Positions 25,002-32,907 of a DNA stretch of 64,000 nt are shown here, piece by piece. Source of the stretch: Streptomyces alboflavus (GTDB lineage Bacteria > Actinomycetota > Actinomycetes > Streptomycetales > Streptomycetaceae); contig NZ_JNXT01000015.1 in the NCBI RefSeq assembly GCF_000716675.1, forward strand, positions 1 to 64,000. The letters are read 5' to 3'. A program made the translations under genes and the position numbers. A model generated the notes under the pieces. The model searched no databases and was not told the DNA's origin. It was given only the letters and a program-made list of their open reading frames with translations. Numbering within the stretch: position 1 is the stretch's first letter; every line of letters begins with the position of its first letter.

Positions 25002-25790
25002 TCAGCGCCAGTCGGGAGCGCCCGGCGCGGGCGCCACGACACTCTCGATCCTGGCCCGCGTCTCCCGCATGACCGCCACGATCCGGGCCTCGTGCTCCTC
25101 GCTGAGCCGTGCCACCGGCACCGAACAGCTGATGGCGTCGGTGGCCGGGACGTCGTAGCGCAGGGCGAAGCCGAAGCCCGCGATGCCCGTCACCGTCTCC
25201 TCGCGGTCGATGGAGTAGCCGCGCTCGCGCACCCCGGCGAGGTCGGCGACGAGCGCGGCCCTGTCGGTGTGCGTGTTCTTGGTGTACGCGGCCAACGGGC
25301 CCTCGGGGAGCGGAAGTTCGTCGTCGGGCCGCTCGGCGAGCAGGGCCTTGCCGAGCGCGCCCGCGTGCGCCGGGACGCGGCGGCCGACGCGGCTGAGGCT
25401 GCGCGTGTACGCGTGGGACTCGCGCGTCGCGAGGTAGACGACGTCCGGGCCGTCGAGCCGGGCCAGGTGGATGGTCTCGCCGAGCGCGTCCGATGCCTGG
25501 TCGAGCGCGGGGCGGACCCGGCGGACACGCGGGTCGCTGTCCAAGTAGCCGGTGCCCGTGAGCAGGGCGCGGATCCCGATGCCGTAGAGGGAGCCGGTCG
25601 TGTCGGTGCGCACCCAGCCGCAGTCGACGAGGGTCTGCAGCAGTTGGTACATGCTGCTGCGCGGTACGCGGAGTTCCGCGGCCAGTTCGTCCAGGCGGGC
25701 GGGCCGGTCGCCGCGGGCAGCGAGCAGTTCGAGCAACTCCACGGTGCGGGCCGCCGACTTCACCCCGCGGGTCCCGCCCGTCTTCGCCAT
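25002..25790 (-). CDS. IclR-family regulator, probably of glucarate catabolism
   Basis: A 262-residue IclR-type regulator. The N-terminal winged helix is LDELAAELRVPRSSMYQLLQTL (about residues 37-58). The effector domain carries GRRVPAHAGALGKALLA and the C-terminal GIAGFGFALRYDVPATDAISCSVPVARL. Divergent transcription from glucarate dehydratase makes regulation of aldarate catabolism likely; many IclR proteins control sugar-acid genes. The ATG at 25790 follows GATGAGG. Promoters for both directions lie in the shared 25791-25960 region. Confidence 0.9.
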   Translation of the reverse strand: MAKTGGTRGVKSAARTVELLELLAARGDRPARLDELAAELRVPRSSMYQLLQTLVDCGWVRTDTTGSLYGIGIRALLTGTGYLDSDPRVRRVRPALDQASDALGETIHLARLDGPDVVYLATRESHAYTRSLSRVGRRVPAHAGALGKALLAERPDDELPLPEGPLAAYTKNTHTDRAALVADLAGVRERGYSIDREETVTGIAGFGFALRYDVPATDAISCSVPVARLSEEHEARIVAVMRETRARIESVVAPAPGAPDWR

Positions 25791-25858
25791 GGCCTCATCG
25801 TAATTCGGCGCCGACGGCCCCGGTGTGGAGCCGCGCGTCATGGAACGCGCCGCACCCA

Positions 25859-25887
25859 TTGACCCCGCCAGTTCACCCCCATAGCCT
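25859..25887 (+). promoter_or_regulatory. Putative promoter of the glucarate operon
   Basis: TTGACC at 25859 and TAGCCT at 25882 are separated by 17 bp, a reasonable primary-sigma-factor promoter. CATAC-rich sequence just downstream (25893-25920) may hold the IclR site. Inferred from sequence only. Confidence 0.4.
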
Positions 25888-25964
25888 GCGTTCCCATACG
25901 TGTACGCCATCTGCATACAGGGATGAGATTCAGGACGTGGTTCGCCCGGCGGTCGAGCGCGCCC

Positions 25965-26156
25965 CGGCCTGCCTGCCCAACCGTTCGAAGGGGAACGGAC
26001 ATGCCTCTCCTCGTGGTCGGGATCAGCGTCGCCGCCTCCGGCGTGGTCCTGTCGCTGCTCGCGGGCGGCGGCGTCCACCCCGAAACCATGGTGCTCGCCG
26101 TCTCGTGCGGCTCGATCGCCTGCTCCCACGTCAACGACCCGGGCTTCCGGCACCCG
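25965..26156 (+). pseudogene. Remnant of a GntP-family gluconate/aldarate permease
   Basis: In the frame of the following gene, this stretch reads [20 protein letters not shown] and then a Val-His-Pro, [20 protein letters not shown]. This matches the late part of GntP permeases, including the diagnostic SHVND-GF motif. About 300 residues expected before it and the terminal helices after it are missing, and the family's Trp after GF is Arg. The remnant lies where a permease gene would be expected in a glucarate operon. It is still open and in frame with glucarate dehydratase, and ATG 26001 has an AAGGGG box, so a short fusion peptide could be made. Confidence 0.6.
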
Positions 26157-26189
26157 TACCCCCTCCCTCCCGAAAGGACCCCGACCGGC

Positions 26190-27521
26190 ATGAGCAGTCA
26201 GCCGACCGTCACGCACTTCGCCGTCTACCCGGTAGCGGGCCGCGACTGCATGGAGCTGAACCTCTCCGGCGCCCACGGCCCCTACTTCACCCGCAACGTC
26301 GTGGTCCTCAAGGACTCCGAAGGCCGGACGGGCCTGGGGGAGGTGCCGGGCGGCGAGGAGATCACGCAGACGCTGCGGGACGCCGAGTCCCTGGTCATGG
26401 GCGCCGAACTGGGCGACTACAAGCGGGTGTTGCGCACGATCGGCAGTCGCTTCGCGGACCGCGACGCGGGCGGACGCGGCGCCCAGACCTTCGACCTGCG
26501 GACGACCGTGCACGCCGTCACGGCGGTCGAGTCAGCCCTGCTCGACCTGCTCGGTCAGCACCTCGGAGTCCCGGTCGCGGCCCTGCTGGGCGACGGCCGA
26601 CAGCGCGATTCCGTACGCGTACTCGGCTATCTCTTCTACGTCGGCGACCCGGACCGCACCGACCTGGACTACGTCCGGGAGCCGGACGCGGACGTCGACT
26701 GGTACCGCGTCCGGCACGAGGAGGCGCTGACCCCGCAGGCCATCGTCCGCCAGGCCGAGGCGACCCACGCCCGGTACGGCTTCCGGGACTTCAAGCTCAA
26801 GGGCGGCGTCCTGCCGGGTACTGAGGAGGTCGAGGCGATACGCGCCCTCAAGGACCGCTTCCCCGAGGCGCGGATCACCCTCGACCCGAACGGCGCCTGG
26901 TCCCTGCGCGAGGCCGTCGACCTGTGCGCGCCCCTGGTCGGCACCCTCGCCTACGCCGAGGACCCCTGCGGAGCCGAGGACGGCTACTCCGGCCGGGAGG
27001 TCCTGGCCGAGTTCCGCCGCGCCACCGGCCTCCCCACCGCGACCAACATGATCGCCACCGACTGGCGCCAGCTGACCCACGCCCTGGCCCTCCAGTCGGT
27101 CTCCATCCCCCTGGCCGACCCGCACTTCTGGACCATGCAGGGCTCGGTCCGCGTGGCCCAGCTCTGCAACGCGCTCGGCCTGACCTGGGGCTGCCACTCC
27201 AACAACCACTTCGACATCTCCCTGGCGATGGTCACGCACTGCGGCGCCGCCGCCCCCGGCCCCTACAACGCCCTGGACACCCACTGGATCTGGCAGGAGG
27301 GCCTGGAACGCCTCACCGTCACCCCACCCACCATCACCAACGGTGAGATCCCCGTCCCCGACGCCCCGGGCCTCGGCATCACCCTCGACCCGGACCGCCT
27401 CCACGCGGCCCACACCCTCTACCGGGAACAGGCCCTGGGCGCCCGCGACGACAGCACCGCGATGCGCTACCTCGTCCCGGGCTGGACGTTCGACGCGAAG
27501 AGGCCTTGCCTGGTGCGTTAG
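26190..27521 (+). CDS. gudD: Glucarate dehydratase
   Basis: A 443-residue enolase-superfamily enzyme that converts D-glucarate (or L-idarate) to 5-keto-4-deoxyglucarate. [10 protein letters not shown] (around residue 210) has the KxK catalytic Lys. LDPNGAW and the following AYAEDPCG carry metal ligands, ATNMIA is the specificity motif, and [13 protein letters not shown] holds the catalytic His. The length matches the family. ATG 26190 is 6 bp behind GAAAGGACC. The expected transporter survives only as a remnant upstream, so glucarate must enter by another route or the gene is a relic. It converges on an ADP-ribosylglycohydrolase gene with a 4-bp stop overlap. Confidence 0.93.
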   Translation: MSSQPTVTHFAVYPVAGRDCMELNLSGAHGPYFTRNVVVLKDSEGRTGLGEVPGGEEITQTLRDAESLVMGAELGDYKRVLRTIGSRFADRDAGGRGAQTFDLRTTVHAVTAVESALLDLLGQHLGVPVAALLGDGRQRDSVRVLGYLFYVGDPDRTDLDYVREPDADVDWYRVRHEEALTPQAIVRQAEATHARYGFRDFKLKGGVLPGTEEVEAIRALKDRFPEARITLDPNGAWSLREAVDLCAPLVGTLAYAEDPCGAEDGYSGREVLAEFRRATGLPTATNMIATDWRQLTHALALQSVSIPLADPHFWTMQGSVRVAQLCNALGLTWGCHSNNHFDISLAMVTHCGAAAPGPYNALDTHWIWQEGLERLTVTPPTITNGEIPVPDAPGLGITLDPDRLHAAHTLYREQALGARDDSTAMRYLVPGWTFDAKRPCLVR

Positions 27522-28471
27522 GGCCTGCCCGCGAGTCGGTGCGCGAGGTCGAGCAGTTCCGGCAGCCGCAGCACCCGTCCGCCGAACCCCGGCAGGGGGA
27601 CGTGGAGCGGGCGCGTCCAGCGGTCGGGGATCGCGTCCAGCCCGTAGCGGGCCCCCGCGAGGCCTCCGGTCACCGCGGCGACGGTGTCGGTGTCGCCGCC
27701 GAGGTCGATCGCGGCGCGCAGGGCGGCCTCGAAGCCGGTGGTGGTGCGCAGGGCCCAGACCGCGGAGCCCAGGCAGGGCCAGACGGCGCCGTTGAACTCG
27801 GTCGCCCGGTCGGGGTGCCAGTCGGGAGCGAGGATGGTGGCGTAGCGCACGCGGTGGTCGGGATGGATGTGGGCCAGGGTGTCCGGGAGTGCGGTGAGGG
27901 GGTCGTGGCCCGCCAGGGTGACGCGGACGAGTTCGTGGAAGATCGCGGTGCCCTCCCAGGCCGCACGGTCGCCGTGGGTGAGGGCGGCGATGCGGCGGCC
28001 CGCGTCCATGGTGGCGGCCCGGCCCGAAGGCGCGAAGTGGACCGCTGCGGTCGACGCCCGCATGAGCGAACCGTTCCCCGCGGCCCGCAGGTTGACCTGG
28101 AAATGTGTCGCGGCGGCGAGGTCCCAGGGCATGCCGCTGGTCAGGACGTCCTCGGTCTGCAGGCCGATGTCCTTGGGCTCCGCCGCCGCCCACCGTTGGA
28201 AGCGGGCGAAGACGTCCGGCAGATCGAGCGAGCCCCGCTCAAGCAGGGACTCCGCGACCAGGACCGCCATCTGCGTGTCGTCCGTGGCCTCGCCCGGGTC
28301 CCAGCCGCCCCCTCCGGCCATCTCGTCACCGGCGCCGGTCGTGGGAAACCGCGCGGAGAACGCTCCCTGAGGGCCGAACTCGAAGGGGCCGCCCAGGGCG
28401 TCGCCGACCGCCGAGCCGACGACCGCCCCGGCGGCCCGCTGTATCCGGGTCATCCGCTTCATCTGCTTCAT
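27518..28471 (-). CDS. ADP-ribosylglycohydrolase (DraG-like)
   Basis: A 317-residue DraG/ARH-type hydrolase that removes ADP-ribose from proteins or small molecules. The metal-binding motifs are [14 protein letters not shown] near the N-terminus, [12 protein letters not shown] (around residues 60-71) and [19 protein letters not shown] near residues 265-283. All the acidic ligands appear intact. Three in-frame ATGs (28471, 28462, 28453) are possible starts. The region just upstream is a 17-bp duplication that gives a six-codon reading frame ending on the first ATG. It is probably co-transcribed with the flavin monooxygenase gene 26 bp upstream. Confidence 0.9.
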   Translation of the reverse strand: MKQMKRMTRIQRAAGAVVGSAVGDALGGPFEFGPQGAFSARFPTTGAGDEMAGGGGWDPGEATDDTQMAVLVAESLLERGSLDLPDVFARFQRWAAAEPKDIGLQTEDVLTSGMPWDLAAATHFQVNLRAAGNGSLMRASTAAVHFAPSGRAATMDAGRRIAALTHGDRAAWEGTAIFHELVRVTLAGHDPLTALPDTLAHIHPDHRVRYATILAPDWHPDRATEFNGAVWPCLGSAVWALRTTTGFEAALRAAIDLGGDTDTVAAVTGGLAGARYGLDAIPDRWTRPLHVPLPGFGGRVLRLPELLDLAHRLAGRP

Positions 28472-28500
28472 CCGCGCAGGTTATTCATCCGCGCAGGCTA
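28467..28500. repeat. 17-bp tandem duplication between a stop and a start codon
   Basis: Two 17-bp units (28467-28483 and 28484-28500) differ at one base. On the minus strand the first unit begins with the TAG stop of the monooxygenase and the second contains the ATG of the ADP-ribosylglycohydrolase. Each unit carries an ATG. Confidence 0.85.
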
Positions 28501-29760
28501 TGCGTGGCTTCTTTCCGGAGGCGTACCGCCCGGACTCCGCCGCGCGAACCCCGGCGCACGCTCCGGCCGCACCCCCACCCCGCCCACGTACCCCGCCACC
28601 ATCCGCAGGGCCGGTACCCGTCGCAGCAGGCGGAGCGGGGTCGGGAGGTGGCCGGGGTGGAGGGTGCCGTCGAGGGCGGGGCGGAGGAGGGTTTCGTGTT
28701 CGGTGAGTTGGGAGCGTTGGGTGAAGGTGGTGGGGAACTCGCGGCGGCGCTGGATCCGGTGCAGGGCGGTGGTGGTCGGGCGGCCCCGGCGGAGGGAGGC
28801 GGCCAGGTGGCGGGCCGCGGCCACGGCGTCCTGGACGGCCAGGTTGACGCCCACGCCGCCCACCGGGGACATCGTGTGGGCGGCGTCGCCGATGCACAGG
28901 AGGCCGTCGCGGTACCAGCGGGGGAGGCGGCCCATGGTGACGTCGAGGAGCTTGACGTCGTCCCAGGACCGGATCGCGAGGAGCGCTTCGTCCTCCCAGC
29001 CGAGGAGGGCGCCCAGGCGGTCGCGGAACCAGGCGATGTCGTGGGAGCGCAGCTGGGCGTCCGTGCCCTTCTTGATGAGGTAGGAGGTCTGGTAGTAGTC
29101 GCCGCGGTCCATCGTGGCGGCTACCTGGCCGTCGCGGACGCTCAGGAACACCTGGCCGCGCTTGCGCCCGTCCCGCGGCGCCGGGACCTTGACCTGCCAC
29201 ACGTCCATCGGTACCTCGAACGACCGGGGCACGAGCCCCGCCGCGGCCCGGACCACGGAGTCCCGGCCGTCGCAGGCCACGGTCAGGTCGGCCGCCAACT
29301 CGCCCGGCGCGCCCTGTTCGTCGGTGTACGTCACGCCCGTGACCCGCCCCGTCGCGTCCGTGCGCAGGCCCGTCACCGCCGTCCGCATCCGGAGCTCGAA
29401 CGACGGCTCCTCGGCCGCCGCCGACGCGAGCAGGTCGAGGAAGTCCCACTGCGGGACCATCGCGATGTACTTGTGGCGCCCCGGCGCGCGGCGCAGGTCC
29501 GCCGCCACGAACGTGGTGCCCTCGACATGCATCCGCATCTGCGTGAGCCGCTGCGCGGGCAGCCGGTCGAAGCGTTCGCCGAGACCCAGCTCGTCCAGGA
29601 GCCGCAGCGTCGACGGGTGCACCGTGTCGCCCCGGAAGTCGCGCAGGAAGTCGCCGTGCTTCTCCAGGACGGTGACGTCGACACCGGCCCGGGCGAGCAG
29701 CAGGCCGAGCATCATCCCGGCGGGCCCGCCGCCCACCACACAACAGGTCGTGCGCTCCAT
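28498..29760 (-). CDS. FAD-dependent monooxygenase / oxidoreductase
   Basis: A 420-residue class A flavin monooxygenase. CCVVGGGPAGMMLGLLLARAG is the FAD-binding motif at the N-terminus. TVACDGRDSVVRAAAG (around 155-170) is the DG motif, and LLCIGDAAHTMSPVGG (around 285-300) the GD motif with the ribityl-binding Asp. Long-chain or polyketide-like substrates are common in the family; the actual one is unknown. A perfect compound inverted repeat of TetR-operator type lies 36 bp upstream of the start, so the gene is almost certainly repressor-controlled, but no TetR gene is adjacent. The C-terminus is Arg/Pro-rich. Confidence 0.88.
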   Translation of the reverse strand: MERTTCCVVGGGPAGMMLGLLLARAGVDVTVLEKHGDFLRDFRGDTVHPSTLRLLDELGLGERFDRLPAQRLTQMRMHVEGTTFVAADLRRAPGRHKYIAMVPQWDFLDLLASAAAEEPSFELRMRTAVTGLRTDATGRVTGVTYTDEQGAPGELAADLTVACDGRDSVVRAAAGLVPRSFEVPMDVWQVKVPAPRDGRKRGQVFLSVRDGQVAATMDRGDYYQTSYLIKKGTDAQLRSHDIAWFRDRLGALLGWEDEALLAIRSWDDVKLLDVTMGRLPRWYRDGLLCIGDAAHTMSPVGGVGVNLAVQDAVAAARHLAASLRRGRPTTTALHRIQRRREFPTTFTQRSQLTEHETLLRPALDGTLHPGHLPTPLRLLRRVPALRMVAGYVGGVGVRPERAPGFARRSPGGTPPERSHA

Positions 29761-29795
29761 GGTTCACGCCCCTCTCTCGTTCGCGTGCGAGGACT

Positions 29796-29831
29796 CTAAC
29801 CGATCGGTCAGCATTCTGACCGATCGGTTAG
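29796..29831. promoter_or_regulatory. Compound TetR-type operator
   Basis: CTAACCGATCGGTCAG, a 4-bp spacer (CATT), then CTGACCGATCGGTTAG: a perfect 16-4-16 inverted repeat. Each arm itself contains the palindrome ACCGATCGGT, typical of TetR-family operators, so two dimers could bind. It overlaps the presumed promoter of the monooxygenase gene. Confidence 0.85.
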
Positions 29832-30011
29832 ACGATGGTGTCCGGGCTGCTCGATATGTGACGCGGCGCCGCGGGGAATGGGGAAGGCGGGCGGTGCGCG
29901 GGCGCGGGGGTGCGGGGTGTGGGGCGCGGTCCCACGCGGGAGACAGCTGACGCTTTCGTGGCGGGGGTGTCCACGGTGGTCGCCCAGCTGAGGCTGTTGC
30001 GTCGGAACGAC

Positions 30012-30037
30012 ATGCCGCAAAGAACCTGACGCGGCAT
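30012..30037. promoter_or_regulatory. Inverted repeat upstream of nitronate monooxygenase
   Basis: ATGCCGC, 12 bp, GCGGCAT forms a perfect 7-12-7 dyad 46 bp before the start codon. It could be an operator or leader hairpin; no regulator can be assigned. Confidence 0.4.
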
Positions 30038-30083
30038 CAGAAAATCTCTTCCCTCGGCCGCGCCGCTACGGCATCCTGCGCCC

Positions 30084-31202
30084 ATGCAGACGGAGCTGAG
30101 CAAGCAACTCGGAGTCGAGTACGCCGTCTTCGGCTTCACGCCGTTCCCCGCCGTTGCGGCCGCCATCAGTCGGGCGGGCGGGTTCGGGGTGCTCGGCGCG
30201 GTCCGCTACACGGCGCCCGACGACCTCGCGCGCGACCTCGACTGGATGCAGGAGCACGCGGACGGCCTGCCCTACGGGCTCGACGTCGTCATGCCCGCGA
30301 AGCGGGCCGAGGTCCCCGGAGGGCAGTCGCTGACCGAGGCCGACGTGGAGGCGATGATCCCCGCGGGGCACCGGCAGTTCGTCGAGGAGACCCTCGCCAA
30401 GCACGGCGTGCCCGCGCTCGCCGAGGGCGAGGCGTCCGGCTGGCGCATCACCGGCTGGATGGAGCAGGTGGCGCGCGGCCAGCTCGACGTCGCCTTCGAC
30501 TACCCCATCAAGCTGCTCGCCAACGCCCTCGGCTCACCGCCCGCCGACGTCGTCACCCGCGCCCACGACCAGGGCGTGCTCGTCGCCGCCCTCGCGGGCA
30601 GCGCCCGGCACGCCCGCAAGCACGCGGACGCCGGCATCGACATCGTCGTGGCGCAGGGCTACGAGGCGGGCGGCCACACCGGCGAGATCGCCTCCATGGT
30701 GCTCACGCCCGAAGCCGTCGACGCCGTCGCGCCGCTGCCGGTCCTCGCGGCGGGCGGCATCGGCAGCGGCGAACAGGTCGCTGCGGCCCTCGCCCTCGGC
30801 GCGCAGGGCGTCTGGCTCGGCTCGGTGTGGCTCACGACGACGGAGGCCGACCTGCACTCCGCCGCGCTCACCCGCAAGCTGCTCGCCGCCGGGTCCGGGG
30901 ACACCGTCCGCTCCCGGGCCCTCACGGGCAAGCCCGCACGCCAGTTGCGCACCGAGTGGACCGACGCGTGGGACGACCCGGCGGGACCGGGCGCGCTGCC
31001 GATGCCGCTGCAGGGACTGCTCGTCGCCGAGGCCGTGTCGCGCATCCAGAAGTACGAGGTGGAGCCGCTGCTCGGCACGCCCGTCGGGCAGATCGTCGGC
31101 CGGATGAACAGCGAGCGCAGCGTCCAGGCCGTGTTCGACGACCTGACCCGCGGCTTCGAGCGGGCCATCGACCGGTTGAACCGCATCGCGGGTCGGGCCT
31201 GA
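30084..31202 (+). CDS. Nitronate monooxygenase-family flavoprotein
   Basis: A 372-residue FMN-dependent TIM-barrel protein of the nitronate monooxygenase (2-nitropropane dioxygenase) family. Motifs are GGFGVLGAVRY near residue 33, GIDIVVAQGYEAGGHTGE around 190-207 (the His and FMN-contact region), LAAGGIGSGEQVAAALALGAQGVWLG, and the phosphate-binding loop. Actinobacterial members include both nitronate oxidases and reductases of acyl-CoA or sterol pathways such as IpdC. The adjacent acyl-CoA synthetase gene leans toward the latter, but this is inference. The stop is followed by a 12-bp duplication. Confidence 0.85.
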   Translation: MQTELSKQLGVEYAVFGFTPFPAVAAAISRAGGFGVLGAVRYTAPDDLARDLDWMQEHADGLPYGLDVVMPAKRAEVPGGQSLTEADVEAMIPAGHRQFVEETLAKHGVPALAEGEASGWRITGWMEQVARGQLDVAFDYPIKLLANALGSPPADVVTRAHDQGVLVAALAGSARHARKHADAGIDIVVAQGYEAGGHTGEIASMVLTPEAVDAVAPLPVLAAGGIGSGEQVAAALALGAQGVWLGSVWLTTTEADLHSAALTRKLLAAGSGDTVRSRALTGKPARQLRTEWTDAWDDPAGPGALPMPLQGLLVAEAVSRIQKYEVEPLLGTPVGQIVGRMNSERSVQAVFDDLTRGFERAIDRLNRIAGRA

Positions 31203-31214
31203 GAGGGCCGCGGC

Positions 31215-31242
31215 GCGGGATCCCGAGCGGGATCCCGAGCGG
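31215..31242. repeat. 12-bp tandem duplication after a stop codon
   Basis: GCGGGATCCCGA occurs at 31215-31226 and 31227-31238, followed by a partial third unit GCGG. It starts 12 bp after the nitronate monooxygenase stop. Confidence 0.8.
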
Positions 31243-31328
31243 TTGCCGCGCCGATCGGGCGCCCCCCCGGCACCCCACACCTGCCGCCAAGCCACACCCA
31301 CCCGCCCCACATCCCCGAGGAGGGACCG

Positions 31329-32879
31329 ATGAGCACCCCGCCCAACGGATTCTGGGCCCAGGCCGGCGCCGACCCCGGCCGTACCGTCCTCGTCGGCCCC
31401 GGCGGCGAGGAGTGGACGGCGGGCCGGCTGCACGCCGACGTCAACCGGCTCGTGCACGGCCTGCGCGCGGCGGGCCTGGAGCGCGGCGACGCGTTCGCCC
31501 TCGTGCTGCCCAACGGCGTCGAGTTCCTGACCGCGTACCTCGCCGCGAGCCAGGCCGGGTTCTATCTCGTCCCCGTCAACCACCATCTGGTGGGCCCGGA
31601 GATCGCCTGGATCGTCGCCGACTCGGGCGCGAAGGTCCTGATCGCGCACGAGCGGTTCGCCGACGCCGCGACCTCGGCGGCCGACGAGGCGAAGCTCCCG
31701 GGCACGCACCGCTACGCCGTCGGCGACATCCCGGGATTCCGCCCGTACGCCCAACTCGTCGAAGGGCAGCCGGAGTCGGTGCCGGACGACCGCACCCTCG
31801 GCTGGGTCATGAACTACACGTCCGGCACCACCGGACGGCCCCGCGGTATCCGCCGCCCGCTCCCGGGCAAGCCGCCCGAGGAGTCCTATCTGGGCGGCTT
31901 CCTCGGCATCTTCGGCATCAAGCCCTTCGACGACAACGTCCACCTGGTGTGCTCGCCGCTGTACCACACGGCCGTGCTCCAGTTCGCGGGCGCGGCCCTG
32001 CACATCGGCCATCCCCTCGTCCTCATGGACAAGTGGGCGCCCGAGGAGATGCTGCGCCTCATCGACGAGCACGCGTGCACGCACACCCACATGGTCCCCA
32101 CCCAGTTCCACCGCCTGCTCGCCCTGCCCGAGGGGGTCCGCGCGGCGTACGACGTGTCGTCGATGCGGCACGCCATCCACGGGGCGGCGCCCTGCCCCGA
32201 CCATGTGAAGCGGGCGATGATCGAGTGGTGGGGGGCGTGCGTGGAGGAGTACTACGCGGCCAGCGAGGGAGGCGGTGCCTTCGCCACCGCGGCGGACTGG
32301 CTGAAGAAGCCCGGGACCGTCGGAAAGGCCTGGCCCATCAGCGAGTTGGCGGTCTTCGACGACGACGGGAACAGGCTGCCGCCCGGCGAGCTGGGAACCG
32401 TCTACATGAAGATGAGCACCGGCGGCTTCTCGTACCACAAGGACGAGTTGAAGACGCGCAAGAACCGCATCGGCGACTTCTTCACCGTCGGCGACCTCGG
32501 CTACCTGGACGAGGACGGCTATCTCTTCCTGCGCGACCGCAAGATCGACATGATCATCTCGGGCGGCGTCAACATCTATCCGGCGGAGATCGAGTCCGCG
32601 CTGCTCACCCACCCCGCCGTCGCCGACGCCGCCGCGTTCGGCATCCCGCACGACGACTGGGGCGAGGAGGTCAAGGCCGTCGTCGAGCCCGCCGAGGGGC
32701 ACCCGGCGGACGAGGCGCTCGCCGCCGACATCCTGCGCCACTGCGAGCGTCAACTCGCGGCCTACAAGCGGCCGAAGAGCGTCGACTTCATCGCGTCCAT
32801 GCCCCGGGACCCCAACGGCAAGCTGTACAAGCGCCGGCTGCGGGAGCCGTACTGGGAAGGGCGGGAGCGGGCGGTCTGA
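31329..32879 (+). CDS. Acyl-CoA synthetase (adenylate-forming)
   Basis: A 516-residue ANL-superfamily ligase. The P-loop is NYTSGTTGRPRG (about residues 162-173). YYAASEGGGAFATAADW is the A5 region, GDLGYLDEDGYLFLRDRKIDMIISGGVNIYP spans A7-A8, and PRDPNGKLYKRRLR holds the A10 catalytic Lys. It activates a carboxylic acid to acyl-AMP and then acyl-CoA. It resembles mycobacterial FadD4/FadD13-type enzymes more than long-chain FadD. AGGAGGG precedes the ATG. Probably in one operon with the nitronate monooxygenase 127 bp upstream. The substrate is unknown. Confidence 0.9.
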   Translation: MSTPPNGFWAQAGADPGRTVLVGPGGEEWTAGRLHADVNRLVHGLRAAGLERGDAFALVLPNGVEFLTAYLAASQAGFYLVPVNHHLVGPEIAWIVADSGAKVLIAHERFADAATSAADEAKLPGTHRYAVGDIPGFRPYAQLVEGQPESVPDDRTLGWVMNYTSGTTGRPRGIRRPLPGKPPEESYLGGFLGIFGIKPFDDNVHLVCSPLYHTAVLQFAGAALHIGHPLVLMDKWAPEEMLRLIDEHACTHTHMVPTQFHRLLALPEGVRAAYDVSSMRHAIHGAAPCPDHVKRAMIEWWGACVEEYYAASEGGGAFATAADWLKKPGTVGKAWPISELAVFDDDGNRLPPGELGTVYMKMSTGGFSYHKDELKTRKNRIGDFFTVGDLGYLDEDGYLFLRDRKIDMIISGGVNIYPAEIESALLTHPAVADAAAFGIPHDDWGEEVKAVVEPAEGHPADEALAADILRHCERQLAAYKRPKSVDFIASMPRDPNGKLYKRRLREPYWEGRERAV

Positions 32880-32907
32880 GACCGCCGCGCACCCGCCCCT
32901 GCGGGCG

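Larger units (their letters stand above)
29761..30083. other. Divergent intergenic region
   Basis: This 323-bp gap separates two divergent genes. It contains the TetR-type operator (29796-29831), a G-rich stretch (29880-29935) with no coding signal, and an inverted repeat before the nitronate monooxygenase gene (30012-30037). I see no additional gene. Confidence 0.6.
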
